Below are positions 48,381 through 58,316 of a stretch of DNA of 64,000 nucleotides, one piece after another. The stretch is taken from contig BGKB01000076.1 of the NCBI GenBank assembly GCA_003116975.1, positions 310,001 through 374,000 of the forward strand, given 5' to 3'. The position numbers and the translations under genes are program-made. Source of the DNA: Aurantiochytrium sp. KH105. Lineage: Eukaryota > Sar > Bigyra > Thraustochytrida > Thraustochytriidae. The notes beneath the pieces are model-generated. The model had not been told where the DNA came from, did not search any database, and worked only from the letters and a program-made list of their open reading frames with translations. How positions within the stretch are numbered: the stretch's first letter is position 1; every line of letters starts with the position of its first letter.

Positions 48381-49538
48381 ATGGACGTTGTTGACCTGGC
48401 AGCGTGCGGCGACTTGGACGGCGTGAAGGAGGCACTCGCGGACGCGGGCACGACTCCGGAGCAGGTGAACAGTATCGACAAGGACGGACGGTCCGCGTTG
48501 CACTACTCTTGCCTGAATGATGACGTCAAGCTCCTGGAAATCCTGCTTGCGGATGACCGCACCGACGTGAACCTACGCACTCCACGTGGCGATACCTGCC
48601 TTCATCTCGCCTCCCTCTACGCCTCGCAACGGGCCATGAAGATGCTCTTCACTGATGAGCGTGGTCTGGCCCTGCTCAACGAGCAAAATCAGTGGCAGGA
48701 GACTCCTCTTCACTTGTGCGCAGGCTCTGGTGACAAGGACGCTGTCAAGGCGGCGCAGCTCCTCCTCGATCAGGGCGCTGCCATGGACATTGCAGATAAA
48801 TGGGGTCGTGGCCCGTACGACGTTTCGCGTGAAAACGGCGAGAACGGTCTTGTCAAGGTTTTTGAAGCCTGGCTGGAGGACCAAGATGCCGAAACCCGTG
48901 CTGCTGTCGAAAAGATCACCACGGCCTTTCGGTCCGAAAACCAGCGCTCCGGCGCCGTTATGCACGAAGATGCCAAAGCACAGTTCGCAACACGGGCAAA
49001 CATGCTCAAGACCGGTCTCGCCGGTGCGCTTGCTGGACTGAAAAAGGTCAGTATCACCGAGAAGACAATGTTTGCCAAGGCCGAAGGCCAAGTTACAGAT
49101 AACGCCAGTGGCAAGCCTGATGCACGCTCGCGCGGCAAGGTACTCAGCAAGCTCATCGACTTTCCCGGTGACATTGAGGAAATCGAGAACTACCTCGCGG
49201 ACGCGGCCGTCGATGCCGGCGGCGCTGACGCATACGGGCTTACCGCCCTGCACAAGTTTGCCAGCTGGAACAAGGTTGAGCTCATTGAGATGATCCTGCC
49301 CCACCTCAGCAAGGAGGACATTAACGCGCAAGACCCGGAGGGAAAGACTGCTCTCCACTGGGCCTGCGAGATGGCGTCTGTTGCCGCCGTCACCCGTCTC
49401 GTTGCCTGCCCTGATGTTGACCCCGAGGTGAAGGACAAGAAGGGTCGCACCCCGCTTGCTTTGATCAATGGTGGTGATGATGGGCCCATTGTCGCGCGTG
49501 TCCGCAAGGCACTCACGGGCTCGAGTGAGAAACAGTAA
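48381..49538 (+). CDS. Ankyrin-repeat protein
   Basis: 385 residues from the ATG at 48381, preceded by a favourable AACC context. Ankyrin repeats are seen in two blocks. Block one (about 1-170) has D-G-R-S-A-L-H-Y-S-C, R-G-D-T-C-L-H-L-A-S, Q-E-T-P-L-H-L-C-A-G and A-D-K-W-G-R-G-P-Y-D. Block two (about 285-375) has Y-G-L-T-A-L-H-K-F-A, E-G-K-T-A-L-H-W-A-C and K-G-R-T-P-L-A-L. Between them lies a helical stretch with a basic amphipathic segment (about 175-280). There is no membrane span or other domain. It is a soluble protein-binding scaffold with no partner that can be deduced. The centre between the two blocks is not recognised. Confidence 0.85.
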   Translation: MDVVDLAACGDLDGVKEALADAGTTPEQVNSIDKDGRSALHYSCLNDDVKLLEILLADDRTDVNLRTPRGDTCLHLASLYASQRAMKMLFTDERGLALLNEQNQWQETPLHLCAGSGDKDAVKAAQLLLDQGAAMDIADKWGRGPYDVSRENGENGLVKVFEAWLEDQDAETRAAVEKITTAFRSENQRSGAVMHEDAKAQFATRANMLKTGLAGALAGLKKVSITEKTMFAKAEGQVTDNASGKPDARSRGKVLSKLIDFPGDIEEIENYLADAAVDAGGADAYGLTALHKFASWNKVELIEMILPHLSKEDINAQDPEGKTALHWACEMASVAAVTRLVACPDVDPEVKDKKGRTPLALINGGDDGPIVARVRKALTGSSEKQ

Positions 49539-49815
49539 TTATAATGAAAAACCATAGTGCATTTCATCATGGTTTTCTCATCAATGACAACCCTTTGATC
49601 TTGTTCCGGGCTCGAAACCAAAACAAAAACAACAACAACAACAACAACAGCCTGAACGCATCAACTACTTCGAAACCTGACATTGTGTTTTGGACACTAG
49701 AACTCCACTGCGTGTCGATGCTGGATGTCTTGCCAAACGTCTTGCCGGACATGGTGACCCAGCCGCCGCCTCCCCTTCCTTTCCTCTTGGGTCATAAACC
49801 AATGCAGAGGTCGCT

Positions 49816-50520
49816 TCAAGCAAGCGCAAGGGTGTCGAGCTCGGGCCCTGTTGCACAGACTGGGTCACCGCAGTACCGAGAATCTTTGCAGAGCTCAGGA
49901 ACCTGAAAAAGAGATTCCGAGGCCTCGAGGCGCATTGTGTCCACATCGAAAAGATACTGGTCATCAGCACGCTCCGCTGGGGTTTTGAGATAGTTATAGC
50001 CTTGAAGACCGCACGGAAGGCCAGTCTCCACGGACTGCCAGTAAAAGTTTGGGTGCTCAGGCATGAGGCCCACGATGGTCCACTTGTGACAAGCGTGGCC
50101 ACGCACCGTTTCAATGCCATGGTAAGCGACATTTCCTGTAGCATTGCTGAGCCACTTGGGGCTTAGCACACCACCGCACTCGTAGGTTCCCTCTACGTAG
50201 GTACAGCATTTGCAGCAATCGTCAATCTTGGGAAAGTGGAGGTAGCGAAAACCCTGGGTCGTCAACTGCGAGCACGGCGTATTCTTATGAAAGGTGCTGC
50301 AGAGATGGTCGCGACTGCCGTCGTCAAAGTCAATGCGTTCGGCTGGACCTTTGCTTCCGTGTTCAAGATACAAGTACTTTCCAGTCGTGTTCAACCAATA
50401 GCTCTCGTACGTTGTGCTAAAGACGCTCGGCCACTTCGGCGTCACCGCGTCAACCCCCGATGCAAATCCCGAGACCACGATCGCTGTCCCGAGCAACAGA
50501 GCCTTCGCGAGAAAACTCAT
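49816..50520 (-). CDS. Secreted Cys-rich protein (ependymin-like fold possible)
   Basis: 234 residues. A signal peptide is clear (M-S-F-L-A-K-A-L-L-L-G-T-A-I-V-V, cleavage near V-D-A-V). The mature part has about 13 Cys, including the cluster D-D-C-C-K-C-C-T-Y, and N-glycosylation sites at Y-W-L-N-T-T and L-S-N-A-T. The pattern of a Y-x-Y-L-E/R-I-D-F start, a C-C-K-C-C core and a G-H-A-C-H-K-W-T-I-x-G stretch followed by N-F-Y-W-Q recalls ependymin-related lipid- or glycan-binding proteins. The match is weak and I give it only as a possibility. Acidic residues and paired Cys suggest an extracellular, disulphide-stabilised protein. A short CT/GA-repeat leader precedes the start on the reverse strand. 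Confidence 0.65.
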   Translation of the reverse strand: MSFLAKALLLGTAIVVSGFASGVDAVTPKWPSVFSTTYESYWLNTTGKYLYLEHGSKGPAERIDFDDGSRDHLCSTFHKNTPCSQLTTQGFRYLHFPKIDDCCKCCTYVEGTYECGGVLSPKWLSNATGNVAYHGIETVRGHACHKWTIVGLMPEHPNFYWQSVETGLPCGLQGYNYLKTPAERADDQYLFDVDTMRLEASESLFQVPELCKDSRYCGDPVCATGPELDTLALA

Positions 50521-51223
<703 letters not shown>

Positions 51224-53482
51224 ATGGCGCAGGTAGCCAGCGACGTGGTCGAGTCCCATAAGGTGTCCGCGGTGAAGGACTACCCGCGGCTGGACAAATG
51301 CCACGCGAATCTGAAGCGCCTGGAAAGGCTCGCGAGGGAGGTGGGCGTCGAGCAGGGCAAACGTAAAAGATCGAACTCGCTCACGGGCATGCGCGCCGCC
51401 GCAAGCCACATTCGAGGTGCAGCATGTTGCCTCTGCGAACGGCTGTGCAACAAAGAAGATCCTGAAGATGCGCTCGAAGAAGATGTCGAGGAAGCAGCCG
51501 AAGAGTCGAGCCTCCTCAGTCACCCCAAGACCTCATACGACGGAGCGCCGCGCGAGCCCAAGGTCGAAGAGTTTGTGGCCATCTTCGAGCAGGAAGTGGA
51601 TCAGGTCTCCGAGACACTCGATCGAGAGCTCAAGGAGGTGAAAAAGCGCCTCGACTTGGCAGAAAAGGAGTGCCTAGACTCCAAAATGAGCCAAATTGCC
51701 CGCCGCGACGCCTTCGGACCCGAATTTACTGAAATTAATCGCCTCGCACACTATCTGTCCGCGTTCGGCATTCGCAATTACTCCACCCTTCTCGCTGTGC
51801 TTTGCTCAAAGGATGTCGCCGAAACGAGATGGCGCGCCCGTGATAATCAATTGCTTGGAGATCTGCTTCGTAATGAGTGTCTCGACCAGGCCGGATTTGC
51901 AAAAGCGCAAGGTGGAGTTGACGATATTTTGGAAAGAATTACAAAGTTTTGCGCCGACGAAATGTATAACGGCAACCGGCAGCTCGCAGAGTTTGCAATT
52001 CTCGAAAAGCGGCGCCAGGCCGTCGAATGGGATTTAGTCTTTGTCGGAGTATGGTGTGGGCTGGCACTCGGACTGAGTTGCTGGGCGCTCTACGTGGTCG
52101 TCTTCGACTCGGTCATGCAAACAGAAACCTTTCAAAAAAGCGACGGACTTCGCATTTACCGCGCACTCGGCGCCATCTTGCTCTTCGGCTGGGGCATCGC
52201 CTTCCAAATCGCCGCATGGCGCGAAAGTCGGATCAATTTTCCGGTCATCTTTTCCATTCCGTCAAAGCACTTTCCGGCGACCCGCCAACTCTTTCGCTGG
52301 GCCGCTATTGCGTCCATTGTGTACTTGATCAACCTCACCGCCTTTGTCAAGGAGCTTCGTAATGTCGGTGACAAAGATACCGCTGGATTCTTTCCGGCTT
52401 TGCTGCTCATCATGTTTATTTTCGCATGCATTTCGCTCTGGGGCTATCTGATCTTCATTCCCCAGATCCGAAAGGTTGGCGGCTTTCGCACAGCGCTCAA
52501 GCAAAACTTTATGGGACTTGCTCTCTTCGTTGTTGGTCTTTCCGAGGGCGGATTCCTCACCGCTTACATTTCCGACTACCTCACCAGTTCCACCAAAATT
52601 CTCGTCGATCTCGCATACGTTGTGTGCAGTTTCTCGCTATCTGGACCATCGACGTTTCTCGAGGATTTGACGCGCGACTCCGAAGCATGTCGCGACAGCT
52701 TCCCCATGACGCGCGTCATTGTGCCGATCATTACCTGCTGGCCACTATGGCTTCGCCTGGGACAGAATCTGAGCCGTCTTGCAAAGACCGGAAAACAATT
52801 CCCGTTTCTTGTCAACGCCATGAAGTACGGCTTCTCGCACACCATTGTCATCTTCTCCGCCATGAAGCCCGAGCTTCTTGACCTGGACAGCGATTCAGAC
52901 GAGGTTCCTATGTCGTATCGGGTCATTTTCGTGGGCATCTTCGCACTCACCTCGCTGCTCATGTTTTCTTGGGATGTTGGCATGGATTGGGGTCTCGGGC
53001 GCGCCAAGCACAAGTTTCTTCGCAAGCGACTCATGCTAAGTACCATGTGGCACGGTTCGCGTTTCCCGTACTACATATTTATCGTGCTGGACTTTTTCCT
53101 CCGGTACCTGTGGACTGTGACCCTGCTCCCAAGCATGACGCTTGGCAAGACGTGGCTCTTTAGCACAACGCCGCTCATCATGTTTGAAGTGATGCGTCGC
53201 ACTATGTGGGGTCTTATCCGTGTCGAGAACGAGCATCTTAGCAACACGCGTGGCTATCGCGCGAATGGGTTCATTCCGCTATATTTTTCTACATGGCAAG
53301 AGTCGACTCCTGCGGAACCTAGCGCCGACAGCGGCGGGGATGAAGCTGAAAAGGACGATAGCAGTGGCGCAGGCCACGCGAATGACAAGGCTGCTGCCGC
53401 ATCTTTTTTTGGCGTGATTGCAGAGGTCCTCATTTTTGTCCTCATCGTTGTCGGATTGGCTATTGTCGCAATTTTCTTGTGA
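51224..53482 (+). CDS. XPR1/PHO1/SYG1-type phosphate exporter (SPX-EXS)
   Basis: 752 residues. The N-terminal 260 are cytosolic: L-D-K-C-H-A-N-L-K-R-L resembles an SPX helix, and E-P-K-V-E-E-F-V-A-I-F-E-Q-E-V-D-Q-V-S-E-T-L matches the SPX F-x-x-x-L-x-x-E-L-x-K-V helix, but the canonical M-K-F start is missing. At least eight hydrophobic spans follow from about 268. The EXS domain is clear: R-L-G-Q-N-L-S-R-L with F-L-V-N-A-M-K-Y-G-F-S, then S-W-D-V-G-M-D-W-G-L-G, F-F-L-R-Y-L-W-T and M-W-G-L-I-R-V-E-N-E-H-L. XPR1/PHO1 proteins export phosphate under control of inositol pyrophosphates bound to SPX. The degenerate SPX may weaken that sensing. An extra hydrophobic segment forms the last 25 residues, beyond the usual end. 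Membrane location: plasma membrane or Golgi. Confidence 0.9.
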   Translation: MAQVASDVVESHKVSAVKDYPRLDKCHANLKRLERLAREVGVEQGKRKRSNSLTGMRAAASHIRGAACCLCERLCNKEDPEDALEEDVEEAAEESSLLSHPKTSYDGAPREPKVEEFVAIFEQEVDQVSETLDRELKEVKKRLDLAEKECLDSKMSQIARRDAFGPEFTEINRLAHYLSAFGIRNYSTLLAVLCSKDVAETRWRARDNQLLGDLLRNECLDQAGFAKAQGGVDDILERITKFCADEMYNGNRQLAEFAILEKRRQAVEWDLVFVGVWCGLALGLSCWALYVVVFDSVMQTETFQKSDGLRIYRALGAILLFGWGIAFQIAAWRESRINFPVIFSIPSKHFPATRQLFRWAAIASIVYLINLTAFVKELRNVGDKDTAGFFPALLLIMFIFACISLWGYLIFIPQIRKVGGFRTALKQNFMGLALFVVGLSEGGFLTAYISDYLTSSTKILVDLAYVVCSFSLSGPSTFLEDLTRDSEACRDSFPMTRVIVPIITCWPLWLRLGQNLSRLAKTGKQFPFLVNAMKYGFSHTIVIFSAMKPELLDLDSDSDEVPMSYRVIFVGIFALTSLLMFSWDVGMDWGLGRAKHKFLRKRLMLSTMWHGSRFPYYIFIVLDFFLRYLWTVTLLPSMTLGKTWLFSTTPLIMFEVMRRTMWGLIRVENEHLSNTRGYRANGFIPLYFSTWQESTPAEPSADSGGDEAEKDDSSGAGHANDKAAAASFFGVIAEVLIFVLIVVGLAIVAIFL

Positions 53483-53698
53483 ACGAACCAATGTCAGTGA
53501 TGCTCCCTCATCTTTATCATATTTTTCTTCTCTTGCAACGTAAAAACTAGTCCAACATTTTCCGTAGACTCTCCAGCTTTTACAGCCAGAAGAAACAAAG
53601 TAGAGAAAAGCGACTTGATACAAGAATTCCCCGCAGCCAAGGCGAACAAAATCAAGTGATAAACATCCAAGAAAAAAGGAATGAGGAGAGCATTACTG

Positions 53699-56600
53699 TT
53701 AGAGAATAGCACAGCCGCGAGAACCACCTCCTGTTTTGACGACAGGTCCGTCGTCCTTTATTTCCACAGGCTTGCTAATGATGGGTCCCCGGAGACGCTG
53801 CATTTGCAACAACGAGCAGTATTGGTAGAATCGCGAAGCCAGGGCGAGGTCAGCACGAAGCAGCGCCATGCAACGATCACGTGGCGCGAATTTGAGCAAT
53901 GCCGTCTTGGAAACAACCTTGACCGTGAACGGCGAGGGCGCGTCTGTGAGGAAACGCTCGACACCAAACACAGTGCCTACCTTGTAGGAGGCAAACTGAA
54001 TGCGCCGACCATTAACCTCCCGCTGCAATACGAGCTCACCTTTGCCCACGAGGTAGAGACCGTTGGGCCCGTCTTCGCGCTTGGCCTTTTGCGACGTCTG
54101 AGGCCGGCGAGAAAAGTAGTCGTCGGCCTCAGAAGTCCGGGAATGTGATGCCGCGGAAGCCGCAGTAAGAACGCTTTGGCCGCGACGCAGAATCACCGAG
54201 CTTCCATCATGAAACATCTTAAAGCGGTCCTGCTTCGTGAGCACCTGCTGCAAGGTCTGCGTGAGGATGAGGAACTCGGTTCGCAGTCCGCGCTGCTGCG
54301 TGTAAAGGACATTGAGAGGATCCTCCTGGACGCCCACAGGGAGCTGATCCGCCTCGGGATTTCCAGAAGAGAACCCATAGAGGTCACCCGGCAACGTGTA
54401 CGAGTGCGGCGCCTTTTCGACGACAGACCCACTCGCAATGAGGCTATGGATCCAGTCTTCCAAAAGCTGTGCATCATTGGCACTGTCAAAGAGAACGTCG
54501 AGGCGGACGTCGTCTGTGTTGATCGCCAGACCTTCTCCATTGTCACCGTCGCGGCGAATCTCGTAGATATCGTCAATGTGCACCTTGCCGTAAAGCGTCG
54601 GTCGGCGCTTCAAATTGCCCAGATCCAGGGCTCGTTGACTGGCACGGAAGCAAACGTGAAAGTGCGTGAGATACAACGTTCCCACTGTGGGTAAATCGCT
54701 CGACGTTGAGGATTCGGCCTCGCGACCATGCCAATCATCGCTTGAAGCGTTCTTGTCGCCAACAATCTGAGCGCGACATTTCAAATCAAAAATGACAGAG
54801 TCGTACTCCATGTCAAAGTCCTGCTGGAACCAGCGACGCGCCTGCGCCGACTTTTCGGCGCGCTTGTCAAAATCAGTCTCGAGTGTAGACTTGATGGGCT
54901 TGTTGTCGAGCAGCCGCGTGAGGCGGGTATTATTTGCTAGCGCCGAGTCGCGACGCTTGAGGTTGTCTGAGATTTGGTCGCAGAGAACCTCCTCATCGCG
55001 ATCGGCCCGCTCGCCAATGGCCGCCGCAACGTACTTGAAGAAGGCGAGCGCAAGTGTGGGGTTGCGCCGAAAGAGTTTCGACAGCGAGTTCACGTCGATC
55101 ATGTGCAAGACGACGTCAGTCTTGGCCGTGAGCTGCACGACAGACACCGGGTGGTTCAGAATCCAAGGAATAATACCAAATGTATCGCCCTTGGAGTACT
55201 CGCCCACCGGTTCAAAAGTCTTGGTTGATGCAAAGATATCGTCGTCGTCGTCGTCATCTTCGCCTTCGATATAGTACTCGCCTGAATCCACGTCGCTGGG
55301 AGCGTCTTCGTTGCGCTCAACCACAATGGAAATTGTATCCGCCTGCGAATTGTAGTCGGCACTCTTGGCAAACTGTCTACGGAGCTCATCCTCCTCTAGT
55401 TTGTCATACGTCACGGGGTGGCCGAAGAGGAACGCCCGCCCGCGCGCCAACAGACCGCTGCCCGATGGGTTGACACCAACGAGTCCATCGTCCTCCTCCT
55501 CGCGCGGAGGCGGGTACCGCCCGGCGCGTCGAAGCTGCTCTTCAGTGAATACGTTCAGATCAGAGAGACGCCGCGGTTCGCTTTCAAGAAGCGGTACCGA
55601 AGCTTGGAACTCGGTCACCTCGCCAGCACGAAAGTCGTCTTGATGAGCGGCGAACTCTTCGGCGAGATCAAGACGCGACATTTCGAACATTCCTCCCGAC
55701 CCAGCGGACGGCCCAACCTCGCCGGGTCTTTTCGATGACCCTCCGCCTCCGCCTCCGCCTCTGCCACTGGTCATGTAGTCTGTATCCTGCGGCAACTCGT
55801 GGGCTAGATTCGGCTGTTTGGGCCGGATGTAAGGATCCTCATCGAAACTGATGAGGTCGCCTTCGTCGTTCGCAAAGTCATCTTCACTATCTTCCTCCTC
55901 CTCGTCGCTGGTTTCGTATCCACCTCCAAAGGGATTCGTTGCAAAGCTAGGGCGGCGCAAGGAACGATTGTCGTCTGTGGCAAGAGATCCAACAGGACGC
56001 GGCTGCCTTTGCGACGCGCTGGCGCCAAGCTTGGCAGTCTGAGCAGATGTACGCGAGGCGCCCGAGACAGATCCTGGCTGGATCGGCGCGAGCATAAATG
56101 TTGGCAAAGCGCCATAATCTTCATCCATCTGGTCTTGCGCGCGCATCGTCTCGCGGACCTCAGCCGGTACGAGACTTGGATCCGGGGCGACAAAGCCGGC
56201 GTCGTCCGTCTGAAAGCTGATTTGCGGCGGTCGCCGGAATGTCATGTTGAGGGGATACGTGTTCTCACGAATGTACGAAGTGATTCCTTGCTGCGTGAGT
56301 TCTGCCTCCTCGATATCAAAGAAGCCGACCTTGACGAGCTCATCGCCCACCCGCACGCCCTTTCGACCAGCATCACCACCTTCCTTGACGCTGTGCACAA
56401 TTGCTGCATAGTTGTTTTGGAAACTCCGACGAGCAGACGAGGACTTTCGCGACTGTAAGGTCTGGTAGTGCTTTTGCGACAAGTCTTCAAAGTCGCGCAA
56501 GTTGTAAGCGCGTTTCTTCTTCAGGTACGAAAATCCAAGCTTGCGCTTCTCAAACTTGACCGTGTAGTAAATGGGATGAGCTTGCGCTGAGTCAGCGCCT

Positions 56601-57634
56601 TGGCCAAGACTGTTCTCCATGCTCTGCTTGTTCAGCGCCTCGTCGGGGCGAACAATGTCCATGAGATGGTCTTGGTCTGCAGCAGGGAAGAGCGCAGCCT
56701 GGAGATCAAAGTTGTCGTCATCGTCGTCAGTAAACGCCGACGACGCGCCTGAGCGGCCCCCGGACTGAGCATCCGGCGAAGTTTCGAGGTAAATCGTCAC
56801 CTTGCCCTCCGTTAGATGAAAGAGGTGCTGCAGATGGGTTCCTTTGCTGAGAATGGTCATGCCAGCCTTGTACACGCCACGGTAGACGAGGCTGACCATG
56901 AGCTTCCAGTCCTTGTGCGTGAGGAGGTGCTGCGAGGCGCGTTCGGTGGCGCGACGATTCATGTTGAGACGCATTTGGCGGAGACTCTCCTCATCCTTCG
57001 CAAGATAGTACTGCTCCTTTTTCTTGACGGCGCGCCAGGCCGAGGTGAGCTTTTTCAGACATTCGTCGCGGCTGCTCTTTGTGTCAAAGTCCAGACGGAT
57101 CTCGCGAAAGGTTTTTTCGTCTGGAGAGCACCGCGCGCGCGTCGTGCGGTACTCGTTAAGGTCCTCCTCGAGACTCTCTTCGGACAGCACTTCCACAATG
57201 GTGAGATTGGTGTCCCCCTCCTTCTTCAGTGCACTAATATTGACGAGCATGAGCGTGACGCGAAAGAGGTTGTTAAAGATCGCTTCTTCGGAGCGGAACT
57301 TGAGCTTGCGCTCCGTCGTGTAGAGGGCAATCTGACCAGGAATCGTGAGCATTTGCCGTTCGGCAGCATTTTTGCCCTTTCGAGGCTTTTTACGCCTCTT
57401 GCGCTTGGTATCCTTTTTGCTTTTGCCATCGTCATCTTCGTCTTCGCTGTCACTAATGAACTCGCGATCGACCTGCTCGTACTGCATGATGCAAGTCCAC
57501 GCATTCTTGGGTTTGCCGTCGGCGTCCGCATCGTCATCGTAAAGACCATCGTCGTTGCGCCCGCCGAACCAACTGGACAGCCAGGGCTTGCGCCGCTGCT
57601 TCTTGTACAGTTCGAGTTTCTTTTTGTCGCTCAT
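53699..57634 (-). CDS. CNB-PDZ-CNB-GRAM-CNB protein with CaaX terminus
   Basis: 1311 residues. Cyclic-nucleotide-binding-type folds are seen near 250-290 (I-L-S-K-G-T-H-L-Q-H-L-F-H-L-T-E-G-K-V), 800-890 (F-E-P-V-G-E-Y-S-K-G-D-T-F-G) and 1128-1265 (G-L-Y-L-V-G-K-G-E-L-V-L, G-T-V-F-G-V-E-R-F-L). A PDZ domain lies near 358-473 (K-L-G-F-S-Y, G-R-K-G-V-R-V-G-D-E-L-V-K-V). A GRAM-like domain lies near 981-1062 (G-T-L-Y-L-T-H-F-H-V-C-F, Y-G-K-V-H-I-D-D-I-Y-E-I). The linkers are acidic. The phosphate-binding cassette (G-E-L-A plus R) is not obvious in any CNB, so cNMP binding is doubtful. The last four residues C-A-I-L form a CaaX box, predicting prenylation. The gene's start overlaps the SCAMP gene by 101 bases on the same strand; see findings for a possible fusion. 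Confidence 0.72.
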   Translation of the reverse strand: MSDKKKLELYKKQRRKPWLSSWFGGRNDDGLYDDDADADGKPKNAWTCIMQYEQVDREFISDSEDEDDDGKSKKDTKRKRRKKPRKGKNAAERQMLTIPGQIALYTTERKLKFRSEEAIFNNLFRVTLMLVNISALKKEGDTNLTIVEVLSEESLEEDLNEYRTTRARCSPDEKTFREIRLDFDTKSSRDECLKKLTSAWRAVKKKEQYYLAKDEESLRQMRLNMNRRATERASQHLLTHKDWKLMVSLVYRGVYKAGMTILSKGTHLQHLFHLTEGKVTIYLETSPDAQSGGRSGASSAFTDDDDDNFDLQAALFPAADQDHLMDIVRPDEALNKQSMENSLGQGADSAQAHPIYYTVKFEKRKLGFSYLKKKRAYNLRDFEDLSQKHYQTLQSRKSSSARRSFQNNYAAIVHSVKEGGDAGRKGVRVGDELVKVGFFDIEEAELTQQGITSYIRENTYPLNMTFRRPPQISFQTDDAGFVAPDPSLVPAEVRETMRAQDQMDEDYGALPTFMLAPIQPGSVSGASRTSAQTAKLGASASQRQPRPVGSLATDDNRSLRRPSFATNPFGGGYETSDEEEEDSEDDFANDEGDLISFDEDPYIRPKQPNLAHELPQDTDYMTSGRGGGGGGGSSKRPGEVGPSAGSGGMFEMSRLDLAEEFAAHQDDFRAGEVTEFQASVPLLESEPRRLSDLNVFTEEQLRRAGRYPPPREEEDDGLVGVNPSGSGLLARGRAFLFGHPVTYDKLEEDELRRQFAKSADYNSQADTISIVVERNEDAPSDVDSGEYYIEGEDDDDDDDIFASTKTFEPVGEYSKGDTFGIIPWILNHPVSVVQLTAKTDVVLHMIDVNSLSKLFRRNPTLALAFFKYVAAAIGERADRDEEVLCDQISDNLKRRDSALANNTRLTRLLDNKPIKSTLETDFDKRAEKSAQARRWFQQDFDMEYDSVIFDLKCRAQIVGDKNASSDDWHGREAESSTSSDLPTVGTLYLTHFHVCFRASQRALDLGNLKRRPTLYGKVHIDDIYEIRRDGDNGEGLAINTDDVRLDVLFDSANDAQLLEDWIHSLIASGSVVEKAPHSYTLPGDLYGFSSGNPEADQLPVGVQEDPLNVLYTQQRGLRTEFLILTQTLQQVLTKQDRFKMFHDGSSVILRRGQSVLTAASAASHSRTSEADDYFSRRPQTSQKAKREDGPNGLYLVGKGELVLQREVNGRRIQFASYKVGTVFGVERFLTDAPSPFTVKVVSKTALLKFAPRDRCMALLRADLALASRFYQYCSLLQMQRLRGPIISKPVEIKDDGPVVKTGGGSRGCAIL

Positions 57635-58316
57635 GGTGTGAAACTTGAAGAGCTGGCTGAAAAAAGTAAAAGAGCCAGATGATGTTCACCAGGGACAAGG
57701 CCGCAAAGATGCTGAAGAGTGTGACGGGAAAGATGGGGTTGATCTTGACGGGCAGCGAGCTTCCCGGTGAAAGCGGCTCCGCGAGAACGCTCACCAGGCC
57801 TAGGGCTTGCGAGAGCATGAAACCAAAGAGCGCAAAGAGCGCCACAATCATAATGTACGACCAGATGAAGAGCACGTTCGACTCGAGACGAATGGCCCAA
57901 TATGCCGGCCGGAAAACAAGGAAGAATTCTCCAAACAAGTAGACGATCGCGATGACAAAGCTCTGGGTCATGGTCCCTGGATTGGTCACGTTCGATGTGA
58001 GTAGCGTTGCCATGGTGGCGACAAAGTTGACGAGCAGTGAGACAAAGCTCATTTGCCAGAAGCGATACATGGCTCGCACGAGGCTTCGCTGTTTGTCGAG
58101 AGGAAAGTCCTTTTGGATATTGAGATGCATGATGGGACACATGCGAGGCCAGTCGGCCTGTTCGTCTACGATGCGCCGGTCGAGGTCCCACTTTGAGTAC
58201 TCGTCGCCGCTGTCGGCCTCGTCTTCCTGGTAATTGACATCCTGAATCTTACTCCAGGCGTGCCGACTTGGTCGCTGGCGAAAGGACCCTGCGTATCTAG
58301 AGTTGCGCCCGCCCAT
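57534..58316 (-). CDS. SCAMP-like secretory carrier membrane protein
   Basis: 260 residues. The N-terminal 70 are soluble and Arg/Asp-rich. D-W-P-R-M-C-P-I-M-H-L-N-I followed by L-V-R-A-M-Y-R-F-W-Q-M matches the conserved SCAMP segment before the first span (W-P-x-x-x-H-x-x-I, L-x-x-x-Y-x-x-W). Four membrane spans are seen (about 90-110, 120-142, 150-172 and 197-222), as in SCAMPs, which act in vesicle traffic between Golgi, endosomes and plasma membrane. No N-P-F repeats are present. The last 38 residues, from P-A-L-Q onward, overlap the next gene in another frame and have a composition (Gln, Arg, Ala) like a shadow frame, so the true C-terminus may differ. Confidence 0.72.
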   Translation of the reverse strand: MGGRNSRYAGSFRQRPSRHAWSKIQDVNYQEDEADSGDEYSKWDLDRRIVDEQADWPRMCPIMHLNIQKDFPLDKQRSLVRAMYRFWQMSFVSLLVNFVATMATLLTSNVTNPGTMTQSFVIAIVYLFGEFFLVFRPAYWAIRLESNVLFIWSYIMIVALFALFGFMLSQALGLVSVLAEPLSPGSSLPVKINPIFPVTLFSIFAALSLVNIIWLFYFFQPALQVSHHERQKETRTVQEAAAQALAVQLVRRAQRRWSLR

